DNA from: Streptomyces sp. NBC_00576
GTDB taxonomy: Bacteria; Actinomycetota; Actinomycetes; Streptomycetales; Streptomycetaceae
DNA length: 64,000 nucleotides
Assembly (NCBI RefSeq): GCF_036345175.1
Contig: NZ_CP107780.1
Coordinates: 2,108,001-2,172,000, forward strand
Direction of reading: 5' to 3'
Below are positions 45,024-55,700 of this stretch, in pieces. Numbering within the stretch: position 1 is the first letter of the stretch; every line of letters begins with the position of its first letter. A program made the translations under genes and the position numbers. The notes under the pieces were generated by a model, which did not search any database, was not told where the DNA came from, and was given only the letters and a program-made list of their open reading frames with translations.

Positions 45024-45095
45024 TCAGCCGGAGGCCACAGAAGTGGACTTGATGAACTTCCGGATGCGGGCAGCGCCCATCTCAACGACAGCCAT
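45024..45095 (-). CDS. 23-aa small ORF with strong RBS upstream of rsgA
   Basis: GGGAGGTG lies 7 nt before ATG 45095. The product reads MAVVEMGAARIRKFIKSTSV then ASG, a short basic amphipathic helix. The stop is about 60 nt before rsgA. It could be a leader peptide, a small protein or the remnant of a larger gene start. The frame is too short for composition tests. Confidence 0.45.
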   Translation of the reverse strand: MAVVEMGAARIRKFIKSTSVASG

Positions 45096-45121
45096 CGGTC
45101 ACACCTCCCAAACCAACCAAG

Positions 45122-45570
45122 TCACCCGCGGCAACGCCAGGTCGCCGCTCGAACACCACCGACCCTAGAGGTGTCCGAGGTCGCGGCGCCACCGAATAAC
45201 GGCGCGTCCGACGGCGACTCGCGCGGAGTCGAACGTGCCCACCGCGTTCCCGCCCCGTGATCTGGTCCGGCTCGCGAAATCACGCCGGTGACGCCGAGCA
45301 CGACCACTGTGGCACCCTCGTCGCCACCGTGCCGCTCGTACCCCGTGGCCCAGCCCCGCAGCACGGTCAGCCCCGGCGGCGGGGCCGCGCGCAGAACTCC
45401 GCCGGCAGTCGCCTCTCGCCGACACCGGCCTCGCCGGTGATGTCGACGATCGCCGGACCGCCCTCCCCGGGGCTCTCCAACAGCGGTTCCAGCAGGCCGA
45501 GTTCCGCTGTCCTGCTGACGAACGGCGCCATGCCCGTACGCCGCCCCGACCCGTCATACGCCTCAGCCAC
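45122..45570 (-). pseudogene. Broken LuxR-family regulator (N-terminal ATPase part)
   Basis: The first frame (45367-45570) reads APFVSRTAELGLLEPLLES and IVDITGEAGVGERRLPAEFC, the start of the AAA_16 domain of large LuxR regulators. The Walker A Lys is replaced (GVGERR for GVGKSR). A frameshift near 45364 continues as VLRGWATGYERH, then similarity ends. The C-terminal part with the HTH is missing. No function is expected. Confidence 0.65.
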
Positions 45571-45701
45571 GACACCCTGCTGGAGGCTCCGCTGGACCGC
45601 TTGTCAGTGGCTGCCGATAGCGTTCGCCGCATCGTCACAGCAAGACCGGGACGCACCGGCTCAAGCGTGCTGTTTCCGGACGGTGTCAGGGGTGGAGACC
45701 G

Positions 45702-46568
45702 ATGGGTTGGTTGTCGGCGGGCGACGGGTACGAAGTCGCCCTGGTGGAGGGCCGGGTGGCCGCGCGGGCCACGTCCGGACGTGCGGCGGGGCGGCAGCTG
45801 AAGTCGCTGCCGAAGGCGGTCCGGGAGCACCCGGAGACGGACCGGCTGCGGCGGTTCGGCGAGTGGCTGGACCGGCACGCGGTGGCGTGCGTGGCGCAGG
45901 TGGACACCTGGATGGTGTCGTCGCTGCCGGTGCCCACCGGGCTGTTGGCCCGGCTGTGGCCGGACGAGGCGTGGCAGTCTGCGCTGCGTGACCTCGCGGT
46001 CGTCGGGGACGACCCGGACGAGGTGGGCTTCCTGCGGGACGCGACGGACGCCGGTGAGCTGCGGGTGGTGAACCTGGACGGCGAGACGGTCCGGCTGTCG
46101 CCTCGTACGGTGACGCTGCCGCACCCGGTGCTGCTGCCCGACCTGGAGGACCTGCGGGAGTTCGCGGCGGAGCTGGGCGTGACGCAGCGGGTGGAGCAGA
46201 TCCACCGGGCCACCTGGCTCAGGCCGGACGGCCTGGCGGAAACGGTCACCGAGATACGGGAGTTCGCGGGCGGGACGTACGACTCGCGCTTCGGGCTGGC
46301 CGCGCGGGCCACCTCGCTGGGCTACCGGGTGTCCGGCGGCTACGCGACCTGCCGGGTGCGGGACGCCAGGCGCAGCATCGAGGCGTCGGTGTGGATCGGG
46401 GAGCCGTACTGGGACGGGGACACCGAGACCGGCGGCCTGACCTGGAGTGACGAGGAGGGGCGCACAGTGCGGCCGTCCCGGGTCGGCCCGGTTGCCTGGT
46501 CCGAGGGGATGCGCATGGCGGCGGCGCTGTATGCCGGCCGCAAGATCGAGAAGGGCAAGGACGCATGA
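45702..46568 (+). CDS. DUF4132-type protein
   Basis: The 288-aa protein contains the segment pattern typical of DUF4132 C-terminal regions (GETVRLSPRTVTLPHPVLLPD, then LREFAAELGVTQRVEQIHR and LGYRVSGGYATCRV). In E. coli the domain is found in YehI/MolR. The stop overlaps the ATG of the giant gene (ATGA), so they are coupled and may form the two halves of a MolR-type protein. RBS GGAG is 5 nt upstream. No catalytic motif is visible. Confidence 0.72.
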   Translation: MGWLSAGDGYEVALVEGRVAARATSGRAAGRQLKSLPKAVREHPETDRLRRFGEWLDRHAVACVAQVDTWMVSSLPVPTGLLARLWPDEAWQSALRDLAVVGDDPDEVGFLRDATDAGELRVVNLDGETVRLSPRTVTLPHPVLLPDLEDLREFAAELGVTQRVEQIHRATWLRPDGLAETVTEIREFAGGTYDSRFGLAARATSLGYRVSGGYATCRVRDARRSIEASVWIGEPYWDGDTETGGLTWSDEEGRTVRPSRVGPVAWSEGMRMAAALYAGRKIEKGKDA

Positions 46569-49500
46569 GCGACACGGGGACCGTCGGGCAGACGGAGGCC
46601 GCCGAACTGCTGACGGCCGGGGCGGTGCTGCCGCCGGGTACGGAGGGGGCCGGTGAGCGGGCGGTACCGCTGACCGCGCGTGCGTACCGGCATCCGGGGC
46701 TGGACGGCCGGGTGGTGGTGCGGCTGGTCGCGGCCGAACTGGGCGCGGCGGAGGACCTGGCCGCCGGTTTCCTCGGCCTGGAGCCGGCCGGCGAACCGGC
46801 CGACGTGGGTCTTGGCCTGCGGCAGTCGCTGGGCTTCCCGGAGTGGGTGCTGGTGCACCACCCGGCGGACGGCCACCACGCGCTGGGCGTCGTACCGGAG
46901 CTGGACCGGGTGGCACGGCAGGCGAAGTCCAAACCGAAGGCCGCGCTGGACGCCTACCAGTTGCTCGCCGGTCAGCTGGCAGCCGCCGTGCCGCACTTCC
47001 TGCCGACCTTCTACGAGCAGGCCGGCCGGGTCTTCCTGGGGGTGGAGAACGCCACGTACGCGGCGCAGATGTTCACCCGGGCCCGCAGGTCCGAGGCCGA
47101 GCACGGCCTGACAGTCGACGAGGAGCGACTGGACGCGGTGTTCCTGGAGTTCGCGCTCGCCGGGGCGCTGCCGGTGAAGGTGCTGTCGGGGTACGCGAAG
47201 GAGCTGGTCGCACGGGTCCCGGCGCAGGAGGCGTTCCACCGGTTCCGCAAGCTGTGCGTGCGACGTACGGCGGGTGGGCTGGCACCGTCCGCGCAGATGG
47301 CGGGCGACCTTCGCAAGCTGGCCAGGGCCGCGGGCCTGGACCCGGTGGCGGAGGAGGGCGCGTATCTGGCCGAACTGCTGGCGCTGCCCGCCACGTTGCG
47401 GGCTGCGGCGGGATGGTGGAAGGCCCACCGTCCGGCGCTGGCGGCACTGGCCCGGCAGGAACCGCAGGTGCGCGGGACGCTGCTGGAGCTGATGCCTTCG
47501 AGTGACGACAGGGAACTGCCGGGACTGTGGCTGGAGTTGCTGGAGGAGTCCGGCGCCACGGCGGGGCTCTGCGACGACACGCTGCCGGAGGCCGAGCGCC
47601 CGGCGGACGGGACCGCGGGCTGGCTCGGGCGGTTCCTGACATACCGTGACTCCGGGTGGCGGCGGCGTGGCCGACTGCCGGGGCTGTATCCGCTGGTGGA
47701 GCGGATGGCCGACCGGCTGCGCGCCGAACTCGCCGGGTCCGATGGCACGTTGCCGGTCACCACCGATGACGTGGACCTGCTGGACCTGCTGCTGTCACTG
47801 GAACTGCCGGTCGCCGACCCCGAGGAGCGCGCCCGGCTGAACCTGGAGCAGTGGGCGGAGGGCGAGGACCGGCGTGATCTGGTCGCGCTGGAGGCCGATG
47901 CCCGCTTCCGGCCCGCGTTCCGGCGCGGGGCCGACCGGTTCGGCAACGACAAGGACGGTCTGCGGGCCCTGCGGGTACTGGCCCGGTCCCCCGGCGGGCG
48001 ACCGATGCTGACGGAGTGGGTGCGCGAGGTCGCCGGGCGGTTCGCCGCCGTCGGTCTGCCGGAACTGCCCGACGCCCTGGGCCGGTTGACGTGGCTGCCG
48101 GGCGAGACGCTGGCCCTCGCCGAGGACGAGGTACGCGCCGCGGTCGGCACCGACCTCACCCCGGTCGTCGTACGGACCCTGCGGGCCGGCCTCCTCGACG
48201 AGCTGGGCTGGCCCACCTGGGAGGAGGCGGCCGCCGCCCTCGTACCCGCCAAGGACATCGACGACCTCGTCGTCGCGGACGCCTGGCCGCATCTGATCGC
48301 CTCCGGCTCCTCGCAGGTCCGGGTGCTCGGCGCCGAGGGCACCGTACTCACCCACGACCTGCGGATTCCGGACAAGGACTGCTACGGCGAGCCGGGCTGC
48401 CACTACGTGGACGGCGAACTGCTCGTCTACTGGCGGTCCCGCGAGGCGAACGGCGAACTGCGCGGCTACTGGCACCACTCCGCCGACCGCCGGCAGCCCG
48501 TGCAGGGCCCCAGCCCCCGGGGCACTCAGGTGAACTATCTCGGCAGCCTCGGCGCCGTCACCCTCCCGCTGCCCGGCGGGGGCCGGACCACGGGCGCCGG
48601 TGTGGTGCACCGGGGCGACACCTCCGTACCCGAGGAACGGTCGGTGATCAGCGACGGCACCTCGCACTGGGTGTGGGACTGGGACGGCCAGAACCGCGAG
48701 ACCGCCGGATGGTACGAGTACGACCCGGCCACCGGTGAACGCGGCCGGCGGAGCCTGCCCGGCTACCTCGCCGACGCCACCAGTACGGCCCCGGCGGGAA
48801 GCACCTTCGAGTCCGGCTGGGTGCTGCCCGCTGAGGACGGCGGGTTGCTGGGCTGGCGCGTGGTGAAGCTGCCCGACGGCTCGCTGCGCGGCGAGGACCC
48901 GGCCGGGAACGCCGTCGCCCTGCCCGCCGACACCGGACGGCCGGTGCGGGCTCTGCTCTTCCCCGGCGCCGACCGGCCGGTGGCCGTCGTCACGGGCTCC
49001 TACGACCTCAGCCTGATCGACCAGGACGGCGTCGTCACGGCCACGGCCAAGACGGACAACCGGCCCGGGACGTTCGCGGCCGGCACCCTGGTGCTGCCGC
49101 CGCTGCGCTTCTGGCACTTCCTCCGGCCCCGCGACCCGCAGGGCTCCGAGGCGCTGCGCCGCGTCGACCGCGACACAGCGGCGGCGCTGCTGACCGACGC
49201 CGCCCGGGAGCGCGGGGCGACGGACCCGGACGAGCTGCCCGCGCTGATCCGTACGCTGCTGCCGCAGGTCAGTCATGACGCGCTGGTGACGGGCATCGCC
49301 GCCGTGGTGCGGTTCGCGGCCACCCAGCAGGCCGCGCTGGACGCGGCTGCGGAGCGCCTCGACCAGGAGCTCGCGGGCGGGCAGCCGGAGACAGGGCTGA
49401 TCGGTCCCGCCGACCAGGTGCTCGCCGACGCGCTCAACGGCCTCGGCCTCGTCAACTCCTGGTACGGCGCCGATGGCACCGACCAGGTCTGCCGCCAGCT

Positions 49501-51460
49501 GCGCTTCGTCGGCCAGGCGCTGCGGGACGCCCCCGAGCCGGCGCCGGCGATCCGGCTGCACTTCGACGGGCCGGAGGTGCCGTGGGCGAGGCTGGGCTGG
49601 AGGTCCCTTCCCGACCTGCCCGTCGCAGCGGCTTTCCGGGCCGCGGCGGCGACCACCGAGCAGGGGCACCGGGACGCGTTGGGGGAACTCCTCCGCGAGG
49701 TGGACGCCCAGGGCCTGGCGGTCCTTGAGCCGACCCGGTGGCGCCGTTTCGAGCTGCGTCTCGACAGCAGCCTGTTCACCATGGCCGACGGCACAGAACG
49801 GTCCGGGTCCTGGCTGCATCTGCTCCGGTTGAAGGGCGGCGCGTTCCTGGCCTTCGTGGACGTGGAACGCCCGGACACCGGCAGCTGCGAGTTCACGGCG
49901 CTCTTCCACGACCCGGCCGGGCTGTTCGAGGTCCCCGCGCCCTACACGGTGGCGTCCTCGTCCCCGGTGGGCGAGGCCCGGGAGGCCGGGTGGCTCGGGG
50001 CGTTCCTGACCGAGCTGGCCGGGCGCGGTGCGGCGCCCTGGTTCCCGGAGGCCGCCGAGGAGTTCGCCCGTCTGACCGGGGTCATGCCGACCACGGCCAG
50101 GCTGGTCGTGGCCGGCCTCCCGCAGATGGACACATACGAGCGGAACTTCCTCAGCCCCGAGGCTCGTACGACGCTCGGGGTGAAGGTGGCCGACGCCGCC
50201 CTGGCCAAGGACGAGCTGCGCGGCCTGGACGCGGGCTTCCGGCGGGCCGTCGTCCGAGCGCTGCTGCCCGCCGAACCCGCACGGCTGTGGACGGAAGGCC
50301 CCGACGTGGCCGCCGCCGCGCAGGTCTGGAACGCCGAGCTGGGCCGGCGGGCCGCAGTCCCCGAAGCGCTGCTCGCGGAGGCCGCCCGCGCGGTGAAGAC
50401 ATCGTGGGAGCCGAGCCGGGCGCTGCCCGCGCTCCTCGACCCGGCCGCCGAACCGCAGTTGAGTCGCGACCTGGCCTGGCACGTCAGCGGGGACCGGGTC
50501 CGCCCGGTCGACCAGGACACCACCGGCTTCACCGCCCGCACCCTGGTCAGTACCGTCGCCCTGGCCGCCTGGCTGGCCCACCGGCTCCCGGCGGGTGATC
50601 CGATCCGGGCCGTCCTCCCGGCCGCGCTGACCGCCGTACGGGACCGGCTGGCGGGCCCCGGGCTGATGCTCGACCTCGGCGAGTACGTCAGCCTGCCCGA
50701 CTTCCGCAAGGTGGCCGGCGCCCCCACCGAGACCGGCGAGGGCTACGAGCGCTACGGCGCCGTCATGATGGCCACCCACGACGACCAGCCCGCCCCCGGA
50801 ATCCGTACGGCGCTGCTGGACGAGGCCGGGACCGACCCGTTCCTGTCTGTTCTGCGCACCGGTGACCAGCGGCCGTTCCCGGCCGAGGTGGCACTGCGCA
50901 CCGCCGGCGACCCGCGTTTCGCGGCCCTCCTGGCCGATCCCGGTGCCCCGGAGGCGGGGGCGCCGGACAAGGACGGCACCTGGTGGCCGCAGGACCCTGC
51001 CCGGTCGGTGCCCGACCTGGTCGGCGAGGCGGCGAAGGAGTACGGCATCGGGGAGGACGCCGCCGTGCTCTACCTGATGCTGCTGGCGATGCCCGACCCG
51101 ACCGACCGCAACACCGCGCGCTGGACCGGCTGGCCGCAACATCGAGGTGGGGCCGCCCGGCTCAAGGCTGCCCGCGCTGAACTGGCCGCCTCCGGCCTGG
51201 TCGTCGAGGCCAGCCGTACCCGGGCCGGGCGTTCGCTCTTCCTGCCCGGCGGCTGGGTGGACCCCAGGTCCCCGCGCCTTCCGCTGGAGCAGTGGAAGCT
51301 GCCGCTGTACGACCTGGTCAGCGGTGACCACCCGGCGCTCGGGGTGATCGTCCCGGCCGAACCCGTCGCCGACCTCTACCGCCGGGCCTGGCAGCGGGTC
51401 CGCGAAGGCGAAGGACCGCGCTTCCAGGAGCTCAAGGTCCGGCGCGGCCGGCGCCGCTGA
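46565..51460 (+). CDS. Giant 1631-aa protein of the MoxR/DUF5682 system (MolR/DUF4132-like)
   Basis: The helix-rich 1631-aa product has no signal peptide or membrane segment and no recognisable NTPase or nuclease motif. Leu/Arg/Glu-rich repeat-like helices fill the first 700 residues, followed by a beta-rich WD-like part (about 590-850; VWDWDGQNRETAGWYEYDP) and a further helical half. The order DUF4132-type gene, giant gene, MoxR, DUF5682-VWA, SWIM matches actinobacterial versions of the yeh set. It is probably the large scaffold or target of the ATPase. Starts at ATG 46565 in overlap. Confidence 0.78.
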   Translation: MSDTGTVGQTEAAELLTAGAVLPPGTEGAGERAVPLTARAYRHPGLDGRVVVRLVAAELGAAEDLAAGFLGLEPAGEPADVGLGLRQSLGFPEWVLVHHPADGHHALGVVPELDRVARQAKSKPKAALDAYQLLAGQLAAAVPHFLPTFYEQAGRVFLGVENATYAAQMFTRARRSEAEHGLTVDEERLDAVFLEFALAGALPVKVLSGYAKELVARVPAQEAFHRFRKLCVRRTAGGLAPSAQMAGDLRKLARAAGLDPVAEEGAYLAELLALPATLRAAAGWWKAHRPALAALARQEPQVRGTLLELMPSSDDRELPGLWLELLEESGATAGLCDDTLPEAERPADGTAGWLGRFLTYRDSGWRRRGRLPGLYPLVERMADRLRAELAGSDGTLPVTTDDVDLLDLLLSLELPVADPEERARLNLEQWAEGEDRRDLVALEADARFRPAFRRGADRFGNDKDGLRALRVLARSPGGRPMLTEWVREVAGRFAAVGLPELPDALGRLTWLPGETLALAEDEVRAAVGTDLTPVVVRTLRAGLLDELGWPTWEEAAAALVPAKDIDDLVVADAWPHLIASGSSQVRVLGAEGTVLTHDLRIPDKDCYGEPGCHYVDGELLVYWRSREANGELRGYWHHSADRRQPVQGPSPRGTQVNYLGSLGAVTLPLPGGGRTTGAGVVHRGDTSVPEERSVISDGTSHWVWDWDGQNRETAGWYEYDPATGERGRRSLPGYLADATSTAPAGSTFESGWVLPAEDGGLLGWRVVKLPDGSLRGEDPAGNAVALPADTGRPVRALLFPGADRPVAVVTGSYDLSLIDQDGVVTATAKTDNRPGTFAAGTLVLPPLRFWHFLRPRDPQGSEALRRVDRDTAAALLTDAARERGATDPDELPALIRTLLPQVSHDALVTGIAAVVRFAATQQAALDAAAERLDQELAGGQPETGLIGPADQVLADALNGLGLVNSWYGADGTDQVCRQLRFVGQALRDAPEPAPAIRLHFDGPEVPWARLGWRSLPDLPVAAAFRAAAATTEQGHRDALGELLREVDAQGLAVLEPTRWRRFELRLDSSLFTMADGTERSGSWLHLLRLKGGAFLAFVDVERPDTGSCEFTALFHDPAGLFEVPAPYTVASSSPVGEAREAGWLGAFLTELAGRGAAPWFPEAAEEFARLTGVMPTTARLVVAGLPQMDTYERNFLSPEARTTLGVKVADAALAKDELRGLDAGFRRAVVRALLPAEPARLWTEGPDVAAAAQVWNAELGRRAAVPEALLAEAARAVKTSWEPSRALPALLDPAAEPQLSRDLAWHVSGDRVRPVDQDTTGFTARTLVSTVALAAWLAHRLPAGDPIRAVLPAALTAVRDRLAGPGLMLDLGEYVSLPDFRKVAGAPTETGEGYERYGAVMMATHDDQPAPGIRTALLDEAGTDPFLSVLRTGDQRPFPAEVALRTAGDPRFAALLADPGAPEAGAPDKDGTWWPQDPARSVPDLVGEAAKEYGIGEDAAVLYLMLLAMPDPTDRNTARWTGWPQHRGGAARLKAARAELAASGLVVEASRTRAGRSLFLPGGWVDPRSPRLPLEQWKLPLYDLVSGDHPALGVIVPAEPVADLYRRAWQRVREGEGPRFQELKVRRGRRR

Positions 51461-51474
51461 GCCCGGCGGTGGAC

Positions 51475-51509
51475 GGGGTGCGGCGCCGGACTGCCCGGCG
51501 CCGCACCCC
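51475..51509. terminator. Strong hairpin between the giant gene and the MoxR gene
   Basis: A perfect 15-bp stem (51475-51489 with 51495-51509) and 5-nt loop lie in the 111-bp gap. It may separate the locus into two transcripts or lower downstream expression. Confidence 0.7.
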
Positions 51510-51571
51510 TACCCGCCCCGGACCCCGACTTCTGTACGGCACCCCGTAAAGCACACAGCACAAGGAACCCC

Positions 51572-52732
51572 ATGACCCTGATGGAACAGGCGACAGCGCT
51601 CCCCGCCCGGCAGACACTGCCGGCCGAGGAGCGCCACGCCGCCGAACTCGCCTTCCTCGCCGCCCACGACGACGGTCCGCGCCCGCCCCGCTGGGCGCTG
51701 ACCCCGCGCGCCGTGGTCACCTTCGTCTGCGGCAGCGGCGGCGAGAGCCTGCAACTGCCAAAACCGCATGAGACGCTGCCCGCGCGGCTGGTCATAGCCC
51801 CCAAATTCGTCGGCGAACGCGCCCTGGTGGAACGCTGCGTGGTCACCCTCGCCGGTGAACGCGGCCTGCTGCTGGTCGGCGAACCGGGCACCGCCAAGTC
51901 GATGCTCTCCGAGCTGCTGGCCGCCGCCGTCAGCGGCACCAGCGCCCTCACCGTGCAGGGCACCGCCGGCACGACGGAGGACGCGTTCCGCTACGGCTGG
52001 AACTACGCCCTGCTGCTCGCCCAGGGGCCCACCCCGCAGGCCCTCGTGGCCTCCCCGGTGCTGACCGCCATGCGCGGCGGACAGGTCGCCCGGATCGAGG
52101 AGATCACCCGCTGCCTGCCGGAGGTGCAGGACGCCCTGGTGTCGATCCTGTCCGACCGGCGGCTGAGCGTGCCCGAACTCGCGGGCACGGCCGACGCGTT
52201 GGTCCCCGCCGCCCCCGGCTTCAGCGTCATCGCCACCGCCAACCTCCGCGACCGGGGCGTCTCCGAGATGTCCGCCGCCCTCAAGCGGCGCTTCAACTTC
52301 GAGACCGTCCACCCCATCGCCGACGCCGACGCCGAAACCGCCCTCGTGCACGGCCAGGCCACCGCCGCCGTCCAGCGGGCAGGTGCCGCCTTCGCGGTGG
52401 ACGACGCCGTACTGGACGCGCTGGTCACCGTCTTCCGCGACCTGCGCTCCGGCCGCTCGGCGGAAGGCTGGGACGTCGAGCGGCCCGGCACGGTGATGTC
52501 CACCGCCGAGGCCGTACAGGTCGCCGCCTCCCTGGGCCTGGCCGCCGCCTACCTCCCCGCCGGGGACCTCCTCGACCTCGTGCCCGGGCACCTCCTCGGC
52601 GTCGTACGCAAGGACGACCCCGCCGACCACGGGCGCCTGCTCGGCTACTGGGACGGCCCGGTCCGCCGCCGCGCCGAGGACGGCTCCGCCATGTGGCGCC
52701 GCCTCTGGGACCTGCGGGAGAACCTGCGTTGA
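51572..52732 (+). CDS. MoxR-type AAA+ ATPase (YehL-like)
   Basis: The 386-aa protein has Walker A GEPGTAKS (103-110), an atypical Walker B with IEEI in place of the usual DE pair, and a sensor/arginine-finger region IATANLRDRGVSEMSAALKRRF. Residues 1-75 form a family-specific N-terminal extension. It has AAGGAA 5 nt before the ATG. Its TGA overlaps the TTG start of the DUF5682-VWA gene. The set matches E. coli YehL with YehM/YehP/YehQ. Confidence 0.88.
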   Translation: MTLMEQATALPARQTLPAEERHAAELAFLAAHDDGPRPPRWALTPRAVVTFVCGSGGESLQLPKPHETLPARLVIAPKFVGERALVERCVVTLAGERGLLLVGEPGTAKSMLSELLAAAVSGTSALTVQGTAGTTEDAFRYGWNYALLLAQGPTPQALVASPVLTAMRGGQVARIEEITRCLPEVQDALVSILSDRRLSVPELAGTADALVPAAPGFSVIATANLRDRGVSEMSAALKRRFNFETVHPIADADAETALVHGQATAAVQRAGAAFAVDDAVLDALVTVFRDLRSGRSAEGWDVERPGTVMSTAEAVQVAASLGLAAAYLPAGDLLDLVPGHLLGVVRKDDPADHGRLLGYWDGPVRRRAEDGSAMWRRLWDLRENLR

Positions 52733-55700
52733 CCGTCGACCAGGCGGCGGTGACCGCCGCGCCGCCGAGGACATCCGTCGCCGACCCCCGGGAGGCAGTG
52801 GCAACCCTCGCGGCCTCCGTACGGCCGTACCTTCTCGGCGTACGCCACCACAGCCCCGCGCTGGCCTCCGCCGTGCCCGCCCTGCTGGACGCCGCCGGGG
52901 CCGAGGTGGTGTGCGTCGAGCTGCCGGCCGACTTCCAGCGGTGGCTGCCGTATCTCGCCGACCCGCGCGCCGTCGCCCCGCTGGCCGTCGCCGGCGCCGG
53001 AGAGGACGGCGGGCTCGCCTTCTACCCCTTCGCCGACTTCTCGCCGGAACTCGCCGCGATCCGCTGGGCCCGCGAGCGAGGGGCCGCCGTGCTGTGCTGC
53101 GACCTTCCGCTGGCCGATGCGGGCTGGTCCGCACCGGCCGGGCCGAGCCCGACGCAAGGCGGCGGAAAGCCCGGTACGGGCAGCGGTGTGGACACCGGCG
53201 CCCACACCCCACCGGCCCACGCCGCAACCGTCTACACCGATGGCCTCACCGCCGCCGGCACCGGACGCGACGGCGACGACCTCTGGGACCGCGCCGTCGA
53301 GGTCCTCGCCCCCGGCTGCACCCCCGAAGCCGTCCGCCGCGCCGCCCTCGGCGTCGGCTGGGCCCTCCGCCAGGACGCGGCGGCCACCGGCGGCATCCCC
53401 GCCACCGACCTCGCCCGCGAAGCCCATATGCGCCACGTCCTCACCGAGGCCGCCGCCGACGGCCGCCGCGTCGCAGCCGTCGTCGGCGCCTTCCACGCCC
53501 CGGCCCTGACCGGCCCGGACGACACGGTGCCGCCCGTGGCCGATGCGAACCGCACCGGAGCCGGATCCGGCACCGCGACCGAGGGGGCCGTTCCGAACGC
53601 CCCCATCGGCGCCGCAGCCGACCTGTCCGGTCCGAACAGCACTGCTTCGGTCCCGATCCTGCCCGGCGCGGAGCCGACGAGTGAGGCCGCGCGCCGAGCG
53701 CCGGTCACCTCGCTGGTCCCGTACGCCTTCGATCTGCTGGACTCGCGCTCCGGGTACCCCGCCGGAATCCGCGACCCCCGCTGGCAGCAGGCGGTCCTCA
53801 CGGCCGGCGGCGACCCCGACCGGGTGCGTGACGCCGCCGCCCGCGCGATCACCGCGCTTGTCCGGGAGATGCGCGCTGCCGGGCACACCGCGGGCACCGG
53901 TGAGGCGACCGAGACCCTGCGACTGGCCTGCGACCTCGCCAGGTTGCGCGGCCTGCCCGCACCCGGCCGGGGGGAGCTGCTGGAGGCGGTGACCACCGTG
54001 CTCGGCCAGGGCGAACCCCTGGGCCGGGGCCGGGCGCTGGCCCGCGCGCTCGAAACAGTGCTGGTCGGTGCCGAGCGGGGACGCATCGCGCCCGGCACGC
54101 CCCGATCGGGCCTGGGCCCGTCGGTGGAGGCGGAGTTGGTCACGCTGCGGCTGCCGGGCCCGGACAGCGCGGAACCCCGTGAAATGCGCCTGGACCCGTT
54201 GCGGTCCGCACTCGACGGCGGACGGGAGACCCTGCTCCAGCGGCTCCGGGTGTGCGGCGTGGGATACGGCGAGCCGGTCGCGGTGGCCGGTACGGGGGAC
54301 GCGTCCGCCCTCACCACACGATGGCGGCTGGCCTGGACCCCGTCCGTGCCGGCGCGGCTCGACCTGGCGGGCGTACGCGGCGTCAGCGCCGCCCAGGCCG
54401 CCGCCGGAACGCTGCGCGAGACCTACCGTCGCGAGACGGCCGACGGCGGCGCCACCTGCGCACAGCTCCTGAGCGGGCTGCGCGACGCGGCCCGGTGCGA
54501 CCTGCCCGATCTGGTCGCCGACCGTCTTGCCGAGGCCGCCGTCGTCCTTCCCTCCGCCGCCACCCTCCCCGAACTGCTCGACGCACTCGACCTGTTGGAG
54601 GCGCTGCGCCGAGGCCACCTGCCCGGCACCACGCCGGAGGGGCGCGGGCAGGCCGCCGAGTTGGCCGTCACCCTGCTCGAAGCCGCCGTGAGGGCCCTCC
54701 CCGGACTGGCCGGCAGCGACGATCCGCAGGACGCCGCCGCGCTGGTCGCCCTGGCGGCCAGGGCCGGCGAACACCACCTCGGGCTGCGGATGGACGACGC
54801 CCTGGGTGCTCTCGCGCGCACCGGCTCCCCACTCGTCCAGGGGGCCGCGTCGGCGGCCAGGGTCCTGCTCGACCTCGACAGCCCCGACGCGCTCGGCGCC
54901 CGAGCCGCAGGCTGGGTCGACACCGCGACCGGCCCCGACGGCCGCCACCGCCTGGCGCGACTGCTCACCGGCCTGCTCACCGCCGCCGGACCGCTGCTCC
55001 AGGCGGCCCCCGCCACCCTCGCCCCGCTGCTGGACCGCATCGACAGACTCACCGACCAGGCCTTCCTGGACCGCCTGCCCGCGCTGCGCGGGGGCTTCGA
55101 CACTCTCTCCCCGGCGGCCCGCGACCGGCTGCTGCACACCATCACCGAACGCCTCGGCGACCGGCTCGACCTCACGCTGGCCGCCCCGCCCGAACTCATC
55201 GCCCTGTGGACCGCCGCCGACACCGCCGGGCTCGCCGCGCTCAACGCCCTGCACCTGCCGTTCCCGGCGGACGGCGTGCCCGGTGCCGACGGCTCAGCCC
55301 ATCGGGTGGCGCAGGGGGCCCTGGACACGTCCGAAGGAGCCCGCGGATCGGCGCAGCCGCCCGAGACCGCCGCGACAGCACCCGAGCACACCGAGCCGGA
55401 AACCGCGAAGGGAAAACCGGCTGACGCCGGGGACGCCTTCACACAACCCGCAGTACCGGCCGCCGTCGCGACCGCGCCCGGGGCTGTGGCCGTCCCGGTA
55501 GGCACGGGGGACGAGCCGGCCGGTGCGATGGCGACCACTGCGCCGGCCGGCAGCGCAACGGCACCGGCAGCCGCGGCGGAGCCGCGCCTCGTTCCCGCCG
55601 ACCGGTGGCGGCTGTTGCTCGGCAGGGAGACCGACCGGCTCCCTGCCGGAGCCCGCCGTTACGCGCACGCCCTCGACGAGTTGTACGGGGCCGGGCGCGG

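Noticed and set aside
47795..51331. Very long open frame (1178 codons) antisense to the giant gene
   Set aside because: High G+C antisense shadow; the plus frame has the gene overlaps and natural composition, the minus frame has no sensible start or domains.
52645..55254. 869-codon minus-strand frame opposite the DUF5682-VWA gene
   Set aside because: Composition is Gly/Gln/Val-rich as expected from the antisense of Ala/Leu/Arg codons; the plus-strand product has clear VWA motifs.
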